In this document: positions 55,009 to 63,472 of the stretch, piece after piece
Numbering within the stretch: the first letter of the stretch is position 1
Layout of the letters: every line of letters begins with the position of its first letter
Assembly: GCF_902499335.1 (NCBI RefSeq)
Contig: NZ_CABVQK010000006.1
Span: 434,001-498,000 of the forward strand
DNA: 64,000 bases
Direction of reading: 5' to 3'
Source: Burkholderia lata
Lineage (GTDB): Bacteria; Pseudomonadota; Gammaproteobacteria; Burkholderiales; Burkholderiaceae
Made by a program: the position numbers and the translations under genes
The notes under the pieces: model-generated
What the model saw: only the letters and a program-made list of their open reading frames with translations
What the model was told of the DNA's origin: nothing
Database searches by the model: none

Positions 55009-56250
55009 TCAATCCGGATACGTGACGCGCTCCGGTTCGCGCCGCAGGATCACCTTCCCGTGGCGGATCGACAGCGTGGCCTTGGCCTGCCGGCGCACCG
55101 CCTCGTAATCGCTGTCCGCGTCGAGCACGACAAGATTCGCCGGACGCCCGACCGCGATGCCGTAGCCGTCGCCGAGATGCATCGTCGTCGCGCTGTGGTC
55201 GGTCACGAAGTCGAGGCAGCGCTGCAGGTCCTGGTAACCCATCATGTGGCAGATATGGAGACCCGCATCGAGCACGCGCAGGATGTTACCGTTGCCGAGC
55301 GGATACCACGGGTCCTTGATCGAATCCTGCCCGAAGCACACGTTGATGCCGGCGCGATCGAGTTCCGCGACGCGCGTGACGCCGCGCCGTTTCGGAAACG
55401 TGTCGAAGCGCCCCTGCAGGTGGATGCTTTCGGTCGGGCACGAGATGAAGTTCAGGCCCGCGCGCTTCAGCAAGCGGAACAGCTTCGAGCAGTACGCGTT
55501 GTCGTACGAGCCCATCGCGGTCGTGTGGCTCGCGGTCACGCGCGCGCCCATCCCGCGCACACGCGTCTCTTCCGCGAGCACTTCGAGGAAGCGCGAATGC
55601 GGATCGTCGGTTTCGTCGCAATGCACGTCGACGAGGCAACCGGTGCGCTCCGCAAGATCCATCAGGAAGCGGATCGAGCTGACGCCCTGCTCGCGCGTGT
55701 TCTCGAAATGCGGAATCCCGCCGACGACGTCCGCGCCCAGTTCGATCGCCTGCTCCATCAGCGCTCGGCCGCCATCGAACGATTCGATGCCTTCCTGCGG
55801 AAACGCGACGATCTGCAGGTCGATCAGCCCGCGTGCTTCGTCCTTCACTTCCAGCATCGCCTTCAGCGCGGCAAGCGTCGGATCCGTGACGTCGACGTGC
55901 GTGCGCACGTGCTGGATCCCGTGATCGCGCAGCATGCCGATCGCCGTATGCGCGCGCGTCTTCGTGTCCTCGTGCGTGATCGTCGCCTTGCGTTCGGCCC
56001 AGCGCTCGATGCCCTCGAACAGCGTGCCGCTCATGTTCCACGCGGGCTCGCCGGCCGTCAGCACCGCGTCGAGGTGGATATGCGGCTCGACGAGCGGCGG
56101 GATCGCCAGGCGGCCTCCCGCGTCGACATCGCCGGCGCCCGTGGGCGCAACCGACGCCGACTGTGCGTCAACCCGCGCGATCGTGCCGCCGTCGATGCCG
56201 ATCGTGAACAGGCCGTCGCGGCCGCGCAGGCGTACGTTGAACAGATTCAT
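55009..56250 (-). CDS. codA: Cytosine deaminase-family amidohydrolase (CodA-like)
   Basis: 413 residues from the ATG at 56250, with GGGGAGACTCC upstream. The core matches E. coli CodA closely: VEPHIHLDAVLTAGEPAWN (metal HxH), FEGIERWAERKATITHED, IQHVRTHVDVTDPTLAALKAMLEV, DVHCDETDDPHSRFLE and ASHTTAMGSY. The active-site loop reads GQDSIKDPWYPLGNGN where E. coli has GHDDVFDPW: the catalytic Asp is kept, but the following Asp (E. coli 314) is Ser. Cytosine or a related purine/pyrimidine base is the likely substrate, and the altered loop makes another base possible. No CodB permease is next to it. Confidence 0.85.
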   Translation of the reverse strand: MNLFNVRLRGRDGLFTIGIDGGTIARVDAQSASVAPTGAGDVDAGGRLAIPPLVEPHIHLDAVLTAGEPAWNMSGTLFEGIERWAERKATITHEDTKTRAHTAIGMLRDHGIQHVRTHVDVTDPTLAALKAMLEVKDEARGLIDLQIVAFPQEGIESFDGGRALMEQAIELGADVVGGIPHFENTREQGVSSIRFLMDLAERTGCLVDVHCDETDDPHSRFLEVLAEETRVRGMGARVTASHTTAMGSYDNAYCSKLFRLLKRAGLNFISCPTESIHLQGRFDTFPKRRGVTRVAELDRAGINVCFGQDSIKDPWYPLGNGNILRVLDAGLHICHMMGYQDLQRCLDFVTDHSATTMHLGDGYGIAVGRPANLVVLDADSDYEAVRRQAKATLSIRHGKVILRREPERVTYPD

Positions 56251-56685
56251 GTGGAGTCTCCCCGTAGCTTCCATGAGAACGGCCGCGCGCTTTGCGCCGG
56301 CGGCCGTGCGATCCAGTTGACGAGTATGGATGAAACGCGTCGATGCGCGCACGCGCCCGCCTTCGAATGCGTGTGACGCCGGTCGCGGGTGTCTGCGCGA
56401 ACGCCCCATTCTCCGTGCGCCGGTCGCACCGATCAACCGCCGTGCCGCGCTCCGCGCATGTTGCAACCGCGCGACAACCGGCCCGCGAGGACCCGACGCC
56501 ACCCGCGCGTGATCACGCAAAAACCGCCGGCGTCAGGCGTACGCGGCGCGTCGTGTCAGTTTTGTGAAGGACTCTTGCGGGATCCGGAAAGGTGCGCTCG
56601 CAACCCTCGGCGGCCTTGCGCGCGCGATGCGTTCCTATACTTGCGCCGAACTTTCGTTCCCAGTCCCACACGCAGGAGCCTTGAC
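56251..56685. other. Divergent intergenic region between codA and the porin
   Basis: 435 bases. Only GC-driven frames; CGCAGGAGCC before the porin TTG is its ribosome site. Promoters of both genes must lie here. No clear repeat or known operator was recognised. Confidence 0.5.
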
Positions 56686-57828
56686 TTGAAAAAAACCCTC
56701 ATCGCCGGCGCATGTACCGCCGCGCTGTTCGCCCCGCTCGCTCACGCACAGAGTTCGGTCACGCTGTACGGGCTGATCGACGCCGGCATCGTCTACACCA
56801 ACAACGCCAACGGTGCGTCGCTGTGGCGCCTGAACAGCGGCACCGTCAACGGCAGCCGCATCGGGTTTCGCGGCACCGAGGATCTCGGTGGCGGCCTGAA
56901 GGCGCTGTTCGTGCTCGAGAACGGCTTCAACGTGAACAACGGCGGGCTCGGGCAGGACGGCAAGCTGTTCGGCCGCCATGCATACGTCGGCTTGAGCCAG
57001 AACGGCTATGGCACGCTGACGCTCGGCCGCCAGTACGACACGATGGTCGACTTCGTCGCGCCGCTGTCGGCCACGGCCGGTGATTTCGGCGACGCGAGTT
57101 TCGCGCATCCGTTCGACAACGACAACCTGAACCACTCGCTGCGCATCAACAACGCGGTCAAGTACACGAGCGAGACCTATGCGGGCTTCAAGGTCGGTGC
57201 GATGTATGCGTTCTCGAACGCGACGAACTTCGGCGCGAACCGCGCGTACAGCGTCGCGGCGAGCTACACGAACGGCCCGCTGAAGCTGGCCGGCGCGTAC
57301 CTGCAGATGAACGGCACGAAGGGCTCGACGAGCGCGAGCCCCGGCGCGACCGACGCGGCCGAAGCGAAGAGCCTGAACCAGGGCGGCTGGTCGATCGGCT
57401 CGGACCGCATGCGTTCGTACGGCGGCGGCATCAGCTACGGGTTCGGCCCGGCCACCGTCGGCTTCGTCTATACGCGCTCGCAATACGACAACACGGGCTC
57501 GTTCGGCTCGACCGGCCAGGTCGCGTTCAACAACTACGACGTGAACGTGCGCTATGCGGTGACGCCGGCCGTCAGCCTCGGCGCGGCCTACGTGTACACG
57601 GACGCCAGCGTGTCGAACCCCGACAGCAAGCACGGCACCGATCCGAAGTGGCACCAGGTCGACCTGCAGGCCGTCTACAAGCTGTCGCGCCGCACGGACG
57701 TCTACGCGGAAGCGATGTATCAGCACGCAGCGGGCCGCGGCTACCAGGCGTTCATCAACGGCTCGGGCGGCGCATCGAGCACGGCGAACCAGATCGTCGG
57801 CACGATCGGCATGCGCACGCGCTTCTGA
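56686..57828 (+). CDS. Gram-negative general porin
   Basis: 380 residues from a TTG at 56686 that follows CAGGAGCC; the frame opening at 56389 has no plausible start with the signal sequence. Signal peptide begins KKTLIAGACTAALFAPLAHAQ and the mature N-terminus QSSVTLYGLIDAGIVYTNN is the hallmark of Burkholderia/Neisseria-type trimeric porins. GFRGTEDLGGGLKALFVLENGF (L3-loop region), FGRHAYVGLSQNGYGTLTLGRQYD and the C-terminal TIGMRTRF with a terminal Phe for BAM recognition complete the pattern. It forms a 16-strand outer-membrane channel. Confidence 0.95.
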   Translation: MKKTLIAGACTAALFAPLAHAQSSVTLYGLIDAGIVYTNNANGASLWRLNSGTVNGSRIGFRGTEDLGGGLKALFVLENGFNVNNGGLGQDGKLFGRHAYVGLSQNGYGTLTLGRQYDTMVDFVAPLSATAGDFGDASFAHPFDNDNLNHSLRINNAVKYTSETYAGFKVGAMYAFSNATNFGANRAYSVAASYTNGPLKLAGAYLQMNGTKGSTSASPGATDAAEAKSLNQGGWSIGSDRMRSYGGGISYGFGPATVGFVYTRSQYDNTGSFGSTGQVAFNNYDVNVRYAVTPAVSLGAAYVYTDASVSNPDSKHGTDPKWHQVDLQAVYKLSRRTDVYAEAMYQHAAGRGYQAFINGSGGASSTANQIVGTIGMRTRF

Positions 57829-58044
57829 CCGGCGCGATGCATCGCCGCCCGTCGGCCACGAACCTGCGTTCGCATGCGGGTTCGCTGGCCGCGGGCGGCT
57901 TGCACCAATGTTGTTCCATCTGGAAGGCAGCCTGCCTGGAATCGGGGTTTTTACGCGTGCGGGTGCTGCGTAGACTGCCAGCAAAGGTCAGGGTCACGCA
58001 TCGCGCGTCGAACCGGCCGCCCACCCCGTACCCAGGAGAACCCC

Positions 58045-58347
58045 GTGAAATCGCTCGTCGTTACCGCCGCCGCTGCCGTCCTGCTTGCCGCACCGGCCCT
58101 GTCTTTCGCCCAGTCGGCAAAGTCGCCCGTCACGCGTGCGCAAGTGCTGCAGGAACTGATCGATCTCGAGTCGGTCGGCTACAACCCGGCGCGCGGCGAA
58201 GTCAACAACTATCCGGACGACATCATGGCGGCGCAGGAACGACTCCACGAAAAGCGTCTCGCGGAACAGAAGGCTGCGCAGGCCGCATACGGCCACGCCG
58301 GCGAACCGACGACGGAATCGGGCGCGGCGGCCAAGCCCGCGCTGTAA
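58045..58347 (+). CDS. Secreted DUF4148 protein
   Basis: 100 residues from a GTG at 58045, with CAGGAGAACCCC upstream. Signal peptide (V/M)KSLVVTAAAAVLLAAPALSFAQS, then VTRAQVLQELIDLESVGYNPARGEVNNYPDDIMAAQERL, the DUF4148 core, and an Ala/Lys-rich tail. It is a paralogue of the protein at 25783-26112. Its role is unknown; the family is periplasmic and expanded in Burkholderia. Confidence 0.92.
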   Translation: MKSLVVTAAAAVLLAAPALSFAQSAKSPVTRAQVLQELIDLESVGYNPARGEVNNYPDDIMAAQERLHEKRLAEQKAAQAAYGHAGEPTTESGAAAKPAL

Positions 58348-58452
58348 CGGCACGACGAAGCACCGCGCCGCGTGAACGATGTACCGCGGGCGCGGCGCGA
58401 ATCGCGTTCGCCGGGCCTGCTTGAAGAGAAGAAGCCGGCCGTGCGGCAACGC

Positions 58453-58476
58453 GCCGATGTGCCGATGTGCCGATGT
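58453..58476. repeat. Short tandem repeat, GCCGATGT x3
   Basis: Three exact tandem copies of the 8-base unit between the DUF4148 stop and the LysR stop. No function is evident; it may be a replication-slippage product and a variable-length locus. Confidence 0.75.
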
Positions 58477-58487
58477 GCGTCGGCCGC

Positions 58488-59435
58488 TCAGGCCGCCTGC
58501 GGTTCGCGATCGATCGCGTTCAGCATCTCGACGTCGCGCGCGATCATCGCCGGCACCTGGGCACGCAGCATCTCGACCCAGGTCCGCACCTTCGCATCGA
58601 CGAAGCGGCGCGACGGATACAGCGCGTACACGTTCATCTTCTGCAGGATATGCGCGGGCAACACGCGGACGAGCGTGCCGTCGCGCAGCGCATCGATCGC
58701 CGAGTACAGCGGCAGCATGCCGATCCCGATGCCGTCGCGAATCGCGAGGGCGAGCGATTCGGCCGTATTGGTCTGCACCGGCCCCGCGACGTGGATCTGC
58801 TCGACGCCTTCGGGCCCTTCGAGCACCCATTCGTGCGTCGGAAACGCCGGCGTGCACAGCGTCAGGCACGCGTGCGCGGCGAGATCCTGCGGACGGGCCG
58901 GCGCGCCGTGGCGTTTCACGTAGTCGGGCGACGCGCACAGGATGCTGAAGGTCGAGCCGAGCAGGTGCGACACGAGTTCCGAATCGGGCAGCGACGACGC
59001 GGTCACGACGGCCATGTCGCTCGTGCCGTCGAACAGGTCGGGCATGCGCTGTGACAGCGACAGCTCGATCGACACGTCCGGGTATTGCGCGTGATAGCGC
59101 GTCAGCGCGGGCAACACATAGTGATGACCGACGCTCGCGAAGCTGTGCATGCGCAGCACGCCGGCCGGGCGTTCGTGCGCGCAGCTCGCCTCTTCTTCCG
59201 CGCGGTCGACGTCGGCGAGGATCTGGCGGCAGCGCCGCAGATAGCTTTCGCCGGCCGACGTGAGCGCGAGACGGCGCGTCGACCGATTCATCAGACGGGT
59301 GCGCAGGCGCGCCTCGAGCTCCGACACCGCGCGCGACATGGCGCCCGTCGTCGAATTCAGCGATTGCGCGGCGGCGGTGAAACTGCCCGTCTCGACGACG
59401 CGCGAAAACACCCGCATGTTTTGTAGGGTATCCAT
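58488..59435 (-). CDS. LysR-family regulator, divergent to FUSC
   Basis: 315 residues from the ATG at 59435 (TTG at 59447 is an alternative; the AGGA sits almost against the ATG). The helix-turn-helix is MRVFSRVVETGSFTAAAQSLNSTTGAMSRAVSELEARLRTRLMNRSTRRL. The type 2 periplasmic-binding-like effector domain follows, with GTSDMAVVTASSLPDSELVSHLLG. It should bind the 200-base divergent region shared with the FUSC gene and respond to an aromatic acid or similar compound, as AaeR does for aaeAB. The ligand is an inference from context. Confidence 0.9.
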   Translation of the reverse strand: MDTLQNMRVFSRVVETGSFTAAAQSLNSTTGAMSRAVSELEARLRTRLMNRSTRRLALTSAGESYLRRCRQILADVDRAEEEASCAHERPAGVLRMHSFASVGHHYVLPALTRYHAQYPDVSIELSLSQRMPDLFDGTSDMAVVTASSLPDSELVSHLLGSTFSILCASPDYVKRHGAPARPQDLAAHACLTLCTPAFPTHEWVLEGPEGVEQIHVAGPVQTNTAESLALAIRDGIGIGMLPLYSAIDALRDGTLVRVLPAHILQKMNVYALYPSRRFVDAKVRTWVEMLRAQVPAMIARDVEMLNAIDREPQAA

Positions 59436-59635
59436 TCCTGTGAGCAACCTGTAGCGGAGCCGCTATTTTCCTCCACTGGATGCGACAGATTGTTACTCCG
59501 GCTGCAACTATCGTTTCCCCGCAGCTGCGTTAATGCGCGGGCGCCGCACTCCTACAATCGGCGCCTCAACAGTCGAACGGACCCGTTCGGACGCGCCGCG
59601 CATCTCGCCCGGCCCCGTACCGGCCCCCTCTTTTC

Positions 59636-61819
59636 ATGAAGCCACAACCTGCGATCGAGCGACCTTCCATCGAACCGGCACGATGGAGGACATGGCTCGA
59701 TCCACTCGGCGATGCGGCACGCGACTGGGCCGCGAGCGACGGGCTGATCTGGCTGCACCTCGCGAAAACCGTGTTCGCGGCACTCCTCGCGATGGGCATC
59801 GCGATGCGCCTGGAAATGTCGCAGCCGCGCACGGCGATGACGACCGTGTTCGTGCTGATGCAGCCGCTGTCGGGGATGGTGTTCGCGAAGAGTTTCTACC
59901 GCGTGCTCGGCACGGCGGCCGGCCTCGTCGCCGCGCTCGCGCTCGGCGGGCTGTTCGCGCAGCAGCCCGAGCTGTACATGGCCGGCATCACGCTGTGGAT
60001 CGGCACCTGCATCGCGCTCGCGGTGCGCAACCGCCACTTCCGCTGGTACGGCTTCGTGCTCGCCGGCTACACGGCCGCGCTGATCGGCCTGCCGGCCGTG
60101 ATGACCCCGCAGACGCTGTTCCAGTCCGCGCTCACCCGTGCCGCGGAAGTCGCGCTCGGCATCGCATGCTCGGGCGCGGTCAGCGCGCTGATCCTGCCGC
60201 TCAGCTCCGCGAAAGCGCTGATGCGCTCGCTGGGCACGCGCCATGCGACGTTCGCGGCGTTCACGGCCGGCGCGCTCGCGGGCGACGTCGCGCGCGGCGA
60301 TTTCGAGCGGCGCTTCGCCGATTTCGTCGACGACATCGTCGGCTTCGAGGCCAATCGCGCCTTCGCGTCATTCGAGGATCCGCACATTCGCGCGCGCAGC
60401 CGCCGCCTCGCGCGGCTGAACAGCGAGTTCATGAACGCGTGCACGCGGCTGCATGCGCTGCACCAGCTCGTCAAGCGGCTGCGCGCCAATGGCTCGGACG
60501 CGGTGCTCGATGCGCTGGCGCCCCACGTCGACGCGCTCGCGCAACGCTTCGCCGCGCTGCGCGACGAGCGGCAGCGCGGCGTCTCGCCGACCACCGGCGC
60601 ACTGCTCGAACTGCGCCGCTTCCACAGCGCGTTGCCGAAAGCCGCACGTGCGTCGCGTCGAGACATCGAAGCGCATGCGGCCGGCGGCCTGCTCGACTTC
60701 GATACCGCAATCGAGCTGCTGTACCGCTTCATCGGCGAATATCTCGGCTACGCCGACACCTATGCGTCGCTCGACCAGGACGATCACGCATTCGAGCGCT
60801 CGGTCACGCATTACGCGGTGAAGACCAATTCGTTCTTCGTCGGGTTCGCGTTCCTGCGCACGATCGTCGCCGTCGGCGCGATGAGCGCGTTCTGGCTTGC
60901 GTCCGAATGGCCGAGCGGCCCGCTCGCCGTGATCGCCACCGCGATCGCGTGCGCGCTCAGCTCGACGTCGCCGCGCGCGCCGAAGTTCGTCGCGCAGATG
61001 AGCGTCGGCGCGGCGTTCGCGACCGCCGTCGGCTATCTGTTCCTGTGCTACGTGTATCCGAACATCGACGGCTTCCCGCTGCTGTGCGCCACGCTCGCGC
61101 CGGTGCTCGGCCTCGGCGCGTTTCTCGCGATGCGGCCGGGATTGTCCGGCTACGGGATCGGCTTCGCGGTGTTTTTCTGCCTGCTCGCGGGGCCCGACAA
61201 CGTGATCGCGTATACGCCCGAGGTGCTGATCAACAACGGGCTGGCGATCGTCATCGCGATGCTCGCGTGCTCGCTCGTGTTCGCGGTCGTGTTCCCGACT
61301 CACATGCCGTGGCTCACGGGCCGCATCGCGCACGACCTGCGCCGCCAGGTCACGCTGGCGTGCGAAGGCGCACCGGACGGCCTCGCGCAGCGTTTTCAGT
61401 CGAGTACGCACGACCTGATGGCCCAACTGCGCACATTGCTCGTGCGGCGCACGCGACAGCATCGCGACGCAATGCGCTGGATGCTGTCGACGCTCGAGGT
61501 CGGCCACGCGGTGATCGACCTGCGCGACGAACTGAACGCGTTCTGCGCATCGAAACCGCCGCAAACGCTGCGCTGGACCGGCTCGATCGACGCGGTGCTG
61601 CACGAGCTGCCGCGCTTCTTCGACGATCCGACGCCCGGCCATCACGCGCGCACGCTGAAATCGGTGAATCTCGCGATCCGCGCGGCGCAGCACACGCTGC
61701 AGGCGTGGTATGCGGTGCCCAACGAGCGCCACCGGATGCAGCGCATCGTCGGCTGCCTGCACTTCATGCGCAGCGCGCTGCTGGACAAGGACGCGCCGTT
61801 CAACCGCCATCGTCATTGA
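59636..61819 (+). CDS. FUSC-family transporter (AaeB-like)
   Basis: 727 residues with two blocks of hydrophobic helices (about 38-195 and 395-540) and soluble helical domains after each, the FUSC/AaeB layout. Typical segments are MRLEMSQPRTAMTTVFVLMQPLSGMVFAKSFYRVLGTAAGL and FLRTIVAVGAMSAFWLASEWPSGPLAVIATAIACALSS. Members export aromatic acids such as p-hydroxybenzoate. No AaeA membrane-fusion partner is next to it; the 70-residue secreted protein follows instead. The divergent LysR gene is the presumed regulator. Confidence 0.88.
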   Translation: MKPQPAIERPSIEPARWRTWLDPLGDAARDWAASDGLIWLHLAKTVFAALLAMGIAMRLEMSQPRTAMTTVFVLMQPLSGMVFAKSFYRVLGTAAGLVAALALGGLFAQQPELYMAGITLWIGTCIALAVRNRHFRWYGFVLAGYTAALIGLPAVMTPQTLFQSALTRAAEVALGIACSGAVSALILPLSSAKALMRSLGTRHATFAAFTAGALAGDVARGDFERRFADFVDDIVGFEANRAFASFEDPHIRARSRRLARLNSEFMNACTRLHALHQLVKRLRANGSDAVLDALAPHVDALAQRFAALRDERQRGVSPTTGALLELRRFHSALPKAARASRRDIEAHAAGGLLDFDTAIELLYRFIGEYLGYADTYASLDQDDHAFERSVTHYAVKTNSFFVGFAFLRTIVAVGAMSAFWLASEWPSGPLAVIATAIACALSSTSPRAPKFVAQMSVGAAFATAVGYLFLCYVYPNIDGFPLLCATLAPVLGLGAFLAMRPGLSGYGIGFAVFFCLLAGPDNVIAYTPEVLINNGLAIVIAMLACSLVFAVVFPTHMPWLTGRIAHDLRRQVTLACEGAPDGLAQRFQSSTHDLMAQLRTLLVRRTRQHRDAMRWMLSTLEVGHAVIDLRDELNAFCASKPPQTLRWTGSIDAVLHELPRFFDDPTPGHHARTLKSVNLAIRAAQHTLQAWYAVPNERHRMQRIVGCLHFMRSALLDKDAPFNRHRH

Positions 61820-61956
61820 CGATCGGTGCGCGCGCAACGGGATCCTTGTTCCGGATGGAAATAAGCTCTACAGCCGCGGTGATTAATCTTTAAGCAGTGC
61901 GAGCCTATAGTTTCCTCACTGCCAGCGAGACTGGCACTCACCCAGGAGAAACCAAA

Positions 61957-62169
61957 ATGAAGCCGCTGCACCTCGCCCTCGTTGCCCTGTCGCTCACCGC
62001 TGCTGTTGCTCACGCACAGCCGGCACCGGCAGACGTCGCACCGCAACAGGCGAACCGCGCTGAAGCCGTCGCAACCGCAGGCCGCGTCGATCGTTCGCAA
62101 TCGAAGCAGGAAGACCCGAACGCCTGTGTCGGCCCCGTCAGCTTCTGCAACATCTACTTCGGCAGCTGA
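61957..62169 (+). CDS. Small secreted protein, 70 residues
   Basis: ATG at 61957 preceded by CCAGGAGAAACC. Signal peptide MKPLHLALVALSLTAAVAHA with a cleavage site at AHAQP. The mature part is about 49 residues: acidic/Gln-rich QPAPADVAPQQANRAEAVA..., then a C-terminal DPNACVGPVSFCNIYFGS with two cysteines likely to form a disulfide. I recall similar C-terminal signatures on small Burkholderia secreted proteins, with no known role. It lies 137 bases after the FUSC gene; its own promoter is likely. Confidence 0.75.
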   Translation: MKPLHLALVALSLTAAVAHAQPAPADVAPQQANRAEAVATAGRVDRSQSKQEDPNACVGPVSFCNIYFGS

Positions 62170-62298
62170 GCATGACGCCGCGTCGTCACGGCCAGGCCCG
62201 CACCGCCCGCCTTGCATGCGCGGGCGAGCGGCGGCCCGGCCGATCGCCGCACCACCGCTCCACCCCACGCCGCTTCGATTGAAGCGGCGCATGCCGTT

Positions 62299-63408
62299 TC
62301 AGGCGCCGCGCCCCGGCCGCCAGCCCACCTCGCGCAACGCATCCAGCAAGCGCGCCTGCCCCAGCCCTTCGACCCGCGCACCGCGCGACTCGACGTCGCC
62401 GCCCGCGACGAGCGCATTCACGATCGCTTCCTCCACCGCTTCCGCCGCCGCGACGAACAGCGCGGAAATATGGTCGTTGTTGACCATCTTCACGCCGGTG
62501 GTCGGTGCACCCTTGCTGCCGTAGTTCGCCGCCGGCAGGCCGTCGTTGCCCGTTGCGAACGCCAGGAAGATGTCGCCGCTCGAATCCTCGGTGCCGCCGC
62601 CCACGCGCGCGAGCCCGACGCTCGCACGCTGCGCGAGGCGCGTGCATTGGTGCGGCAGCAGCGGCGCGTCGGTCGCGATCGTCACGACGATCGAGCCCAT
62701 CCCGGCCTCGCCTTGCGCGTCCGGCGCGCGGAACGGCGAAGGCACGTGCCGGAGCACTTCGCCGACCGGGTAGCCGGCCACGCGCAGCATTTCGCGCACG
62801 CCGTAGTTCGCCTGCACGAGCGCGCCGACGGTCCAGCCGCCCGCATCGGCCGCGAGCACGCGCGACGCGGTGCCGATGCCGCCCTTGAACTCGTGGCAGA
62901 TCATCCCCGTGCCGCCGCCCACGCCGCCTTCGGCAACCGGCCCCGACTGCGCGGCGGCCAGCGCGCGCTGCACGTGTGCGGCGCTCACGTGCTGCCCCCA
63001 GATGTCGTTCAGCAGCCCGTCGTAGGTTTCCATCACGACCGGCATGCACCAGTACACGCGGCCGGCCGCCGCTTCGCGCTCGTTCGCGACGAGCGCATCG
63101 CGCACCGCGCCGACGCTGTGCGTGTTCGTATAGGCGATCGGCGTGGTCAGCAGGCCGGCCTCGCGGATCCATTCGAGCCCCGTCGCGTCGCCGTTGCCGT
63201 TCAGCACGTGCACGCCCGCGAAACACGGTGAATCGTGCGCGGCGCCCGTGCGCGGCTCGATGACGGTGACGCCGGTGCGGATCGATGCGTCGCCGTTCTC
63301 GACGTTCAGCGTGCAATGTCCGACCCGCACGCCCGGAACGTCCGTGATCGCGTTGAAACGGCCCGGTGTGCCCAGTCCGATGCGGATGCCGAGATCCCTC
63401 GTGCGCAT
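62299..63408 (-). CDS. P1-family (DmpA-like) aminopeptidase
   Basis: 369 residues from the ATG at 63408, with GGAGGAATTGC upstream. The S58/DmpA fold is clear: RFNAITDVPGVRVGHCTL, FAGVHVLNGNGDATGLEWIREAG, SVGAVRDALVAN, EGGVGGGTGMICHEFKGGIGTASRVL, and the self-cleavage Gly-Ser in GMGSIVVTIATDAPLLPHQ, where the new N-terminal Ser is the nucleophile. It removes N-terminal residues from peptides, amides or beta-amino acids. It follows an APC permease gene by 64 bases on the same strand, so uptake and hydrolysis of a small peptide or amide are likely coupled. Confidence 0.92.
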   Translation of the reverse strand: MRTRDLGIRIGLGTPGRFNAITDVPGVRVGHCTLNVENGDASIRTGVTVIEPRTGAAHDSPCFAGVHVLNGNGDATGLEWIREAGLLTTPIAYTNTHSVGAVRDALVANEREAAAGRVYWCMPVVMETYDGLLNDIWGQHVSAAHVQRALAAAQSGPVAEGGVGGGTGMICHEFKGGIGTASRVLAADAGGWTVGALVQANYGVREMLRVAGYPVGEVLRHVPSPFRAPDAQGEAGMGSIVVTIATDAPLLPHQCTRLAQRASVGLARVGGGTEDSSGDIFLAFATGNDGLPAANYGSKGAPTTGVKMVNNDHISALFVAAAEAVEEAIVNALVAGGDVESRGARVEGLGQARLLDALREVGWRPGRGA

Positions 63409-63472
63409 GATGCAATTCCTCCAGTCTTTCAATGGTTCGATGTTTCGGTGTTGCAGGGTAACGATCCGGCGC

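Noticed and set aside
58364..58399. CGCGCCGCG / CGCGGCGCG hairpin after the second DUF4148 gene
   Set aside because: Very low complexity GC sequence and no T tract; could pair by chance.
59541..59560. CCTACA element near the LysR/FUSC gap compared with the palindrome at 34378
   Set aside because: Only a half-site with no opposing arm.
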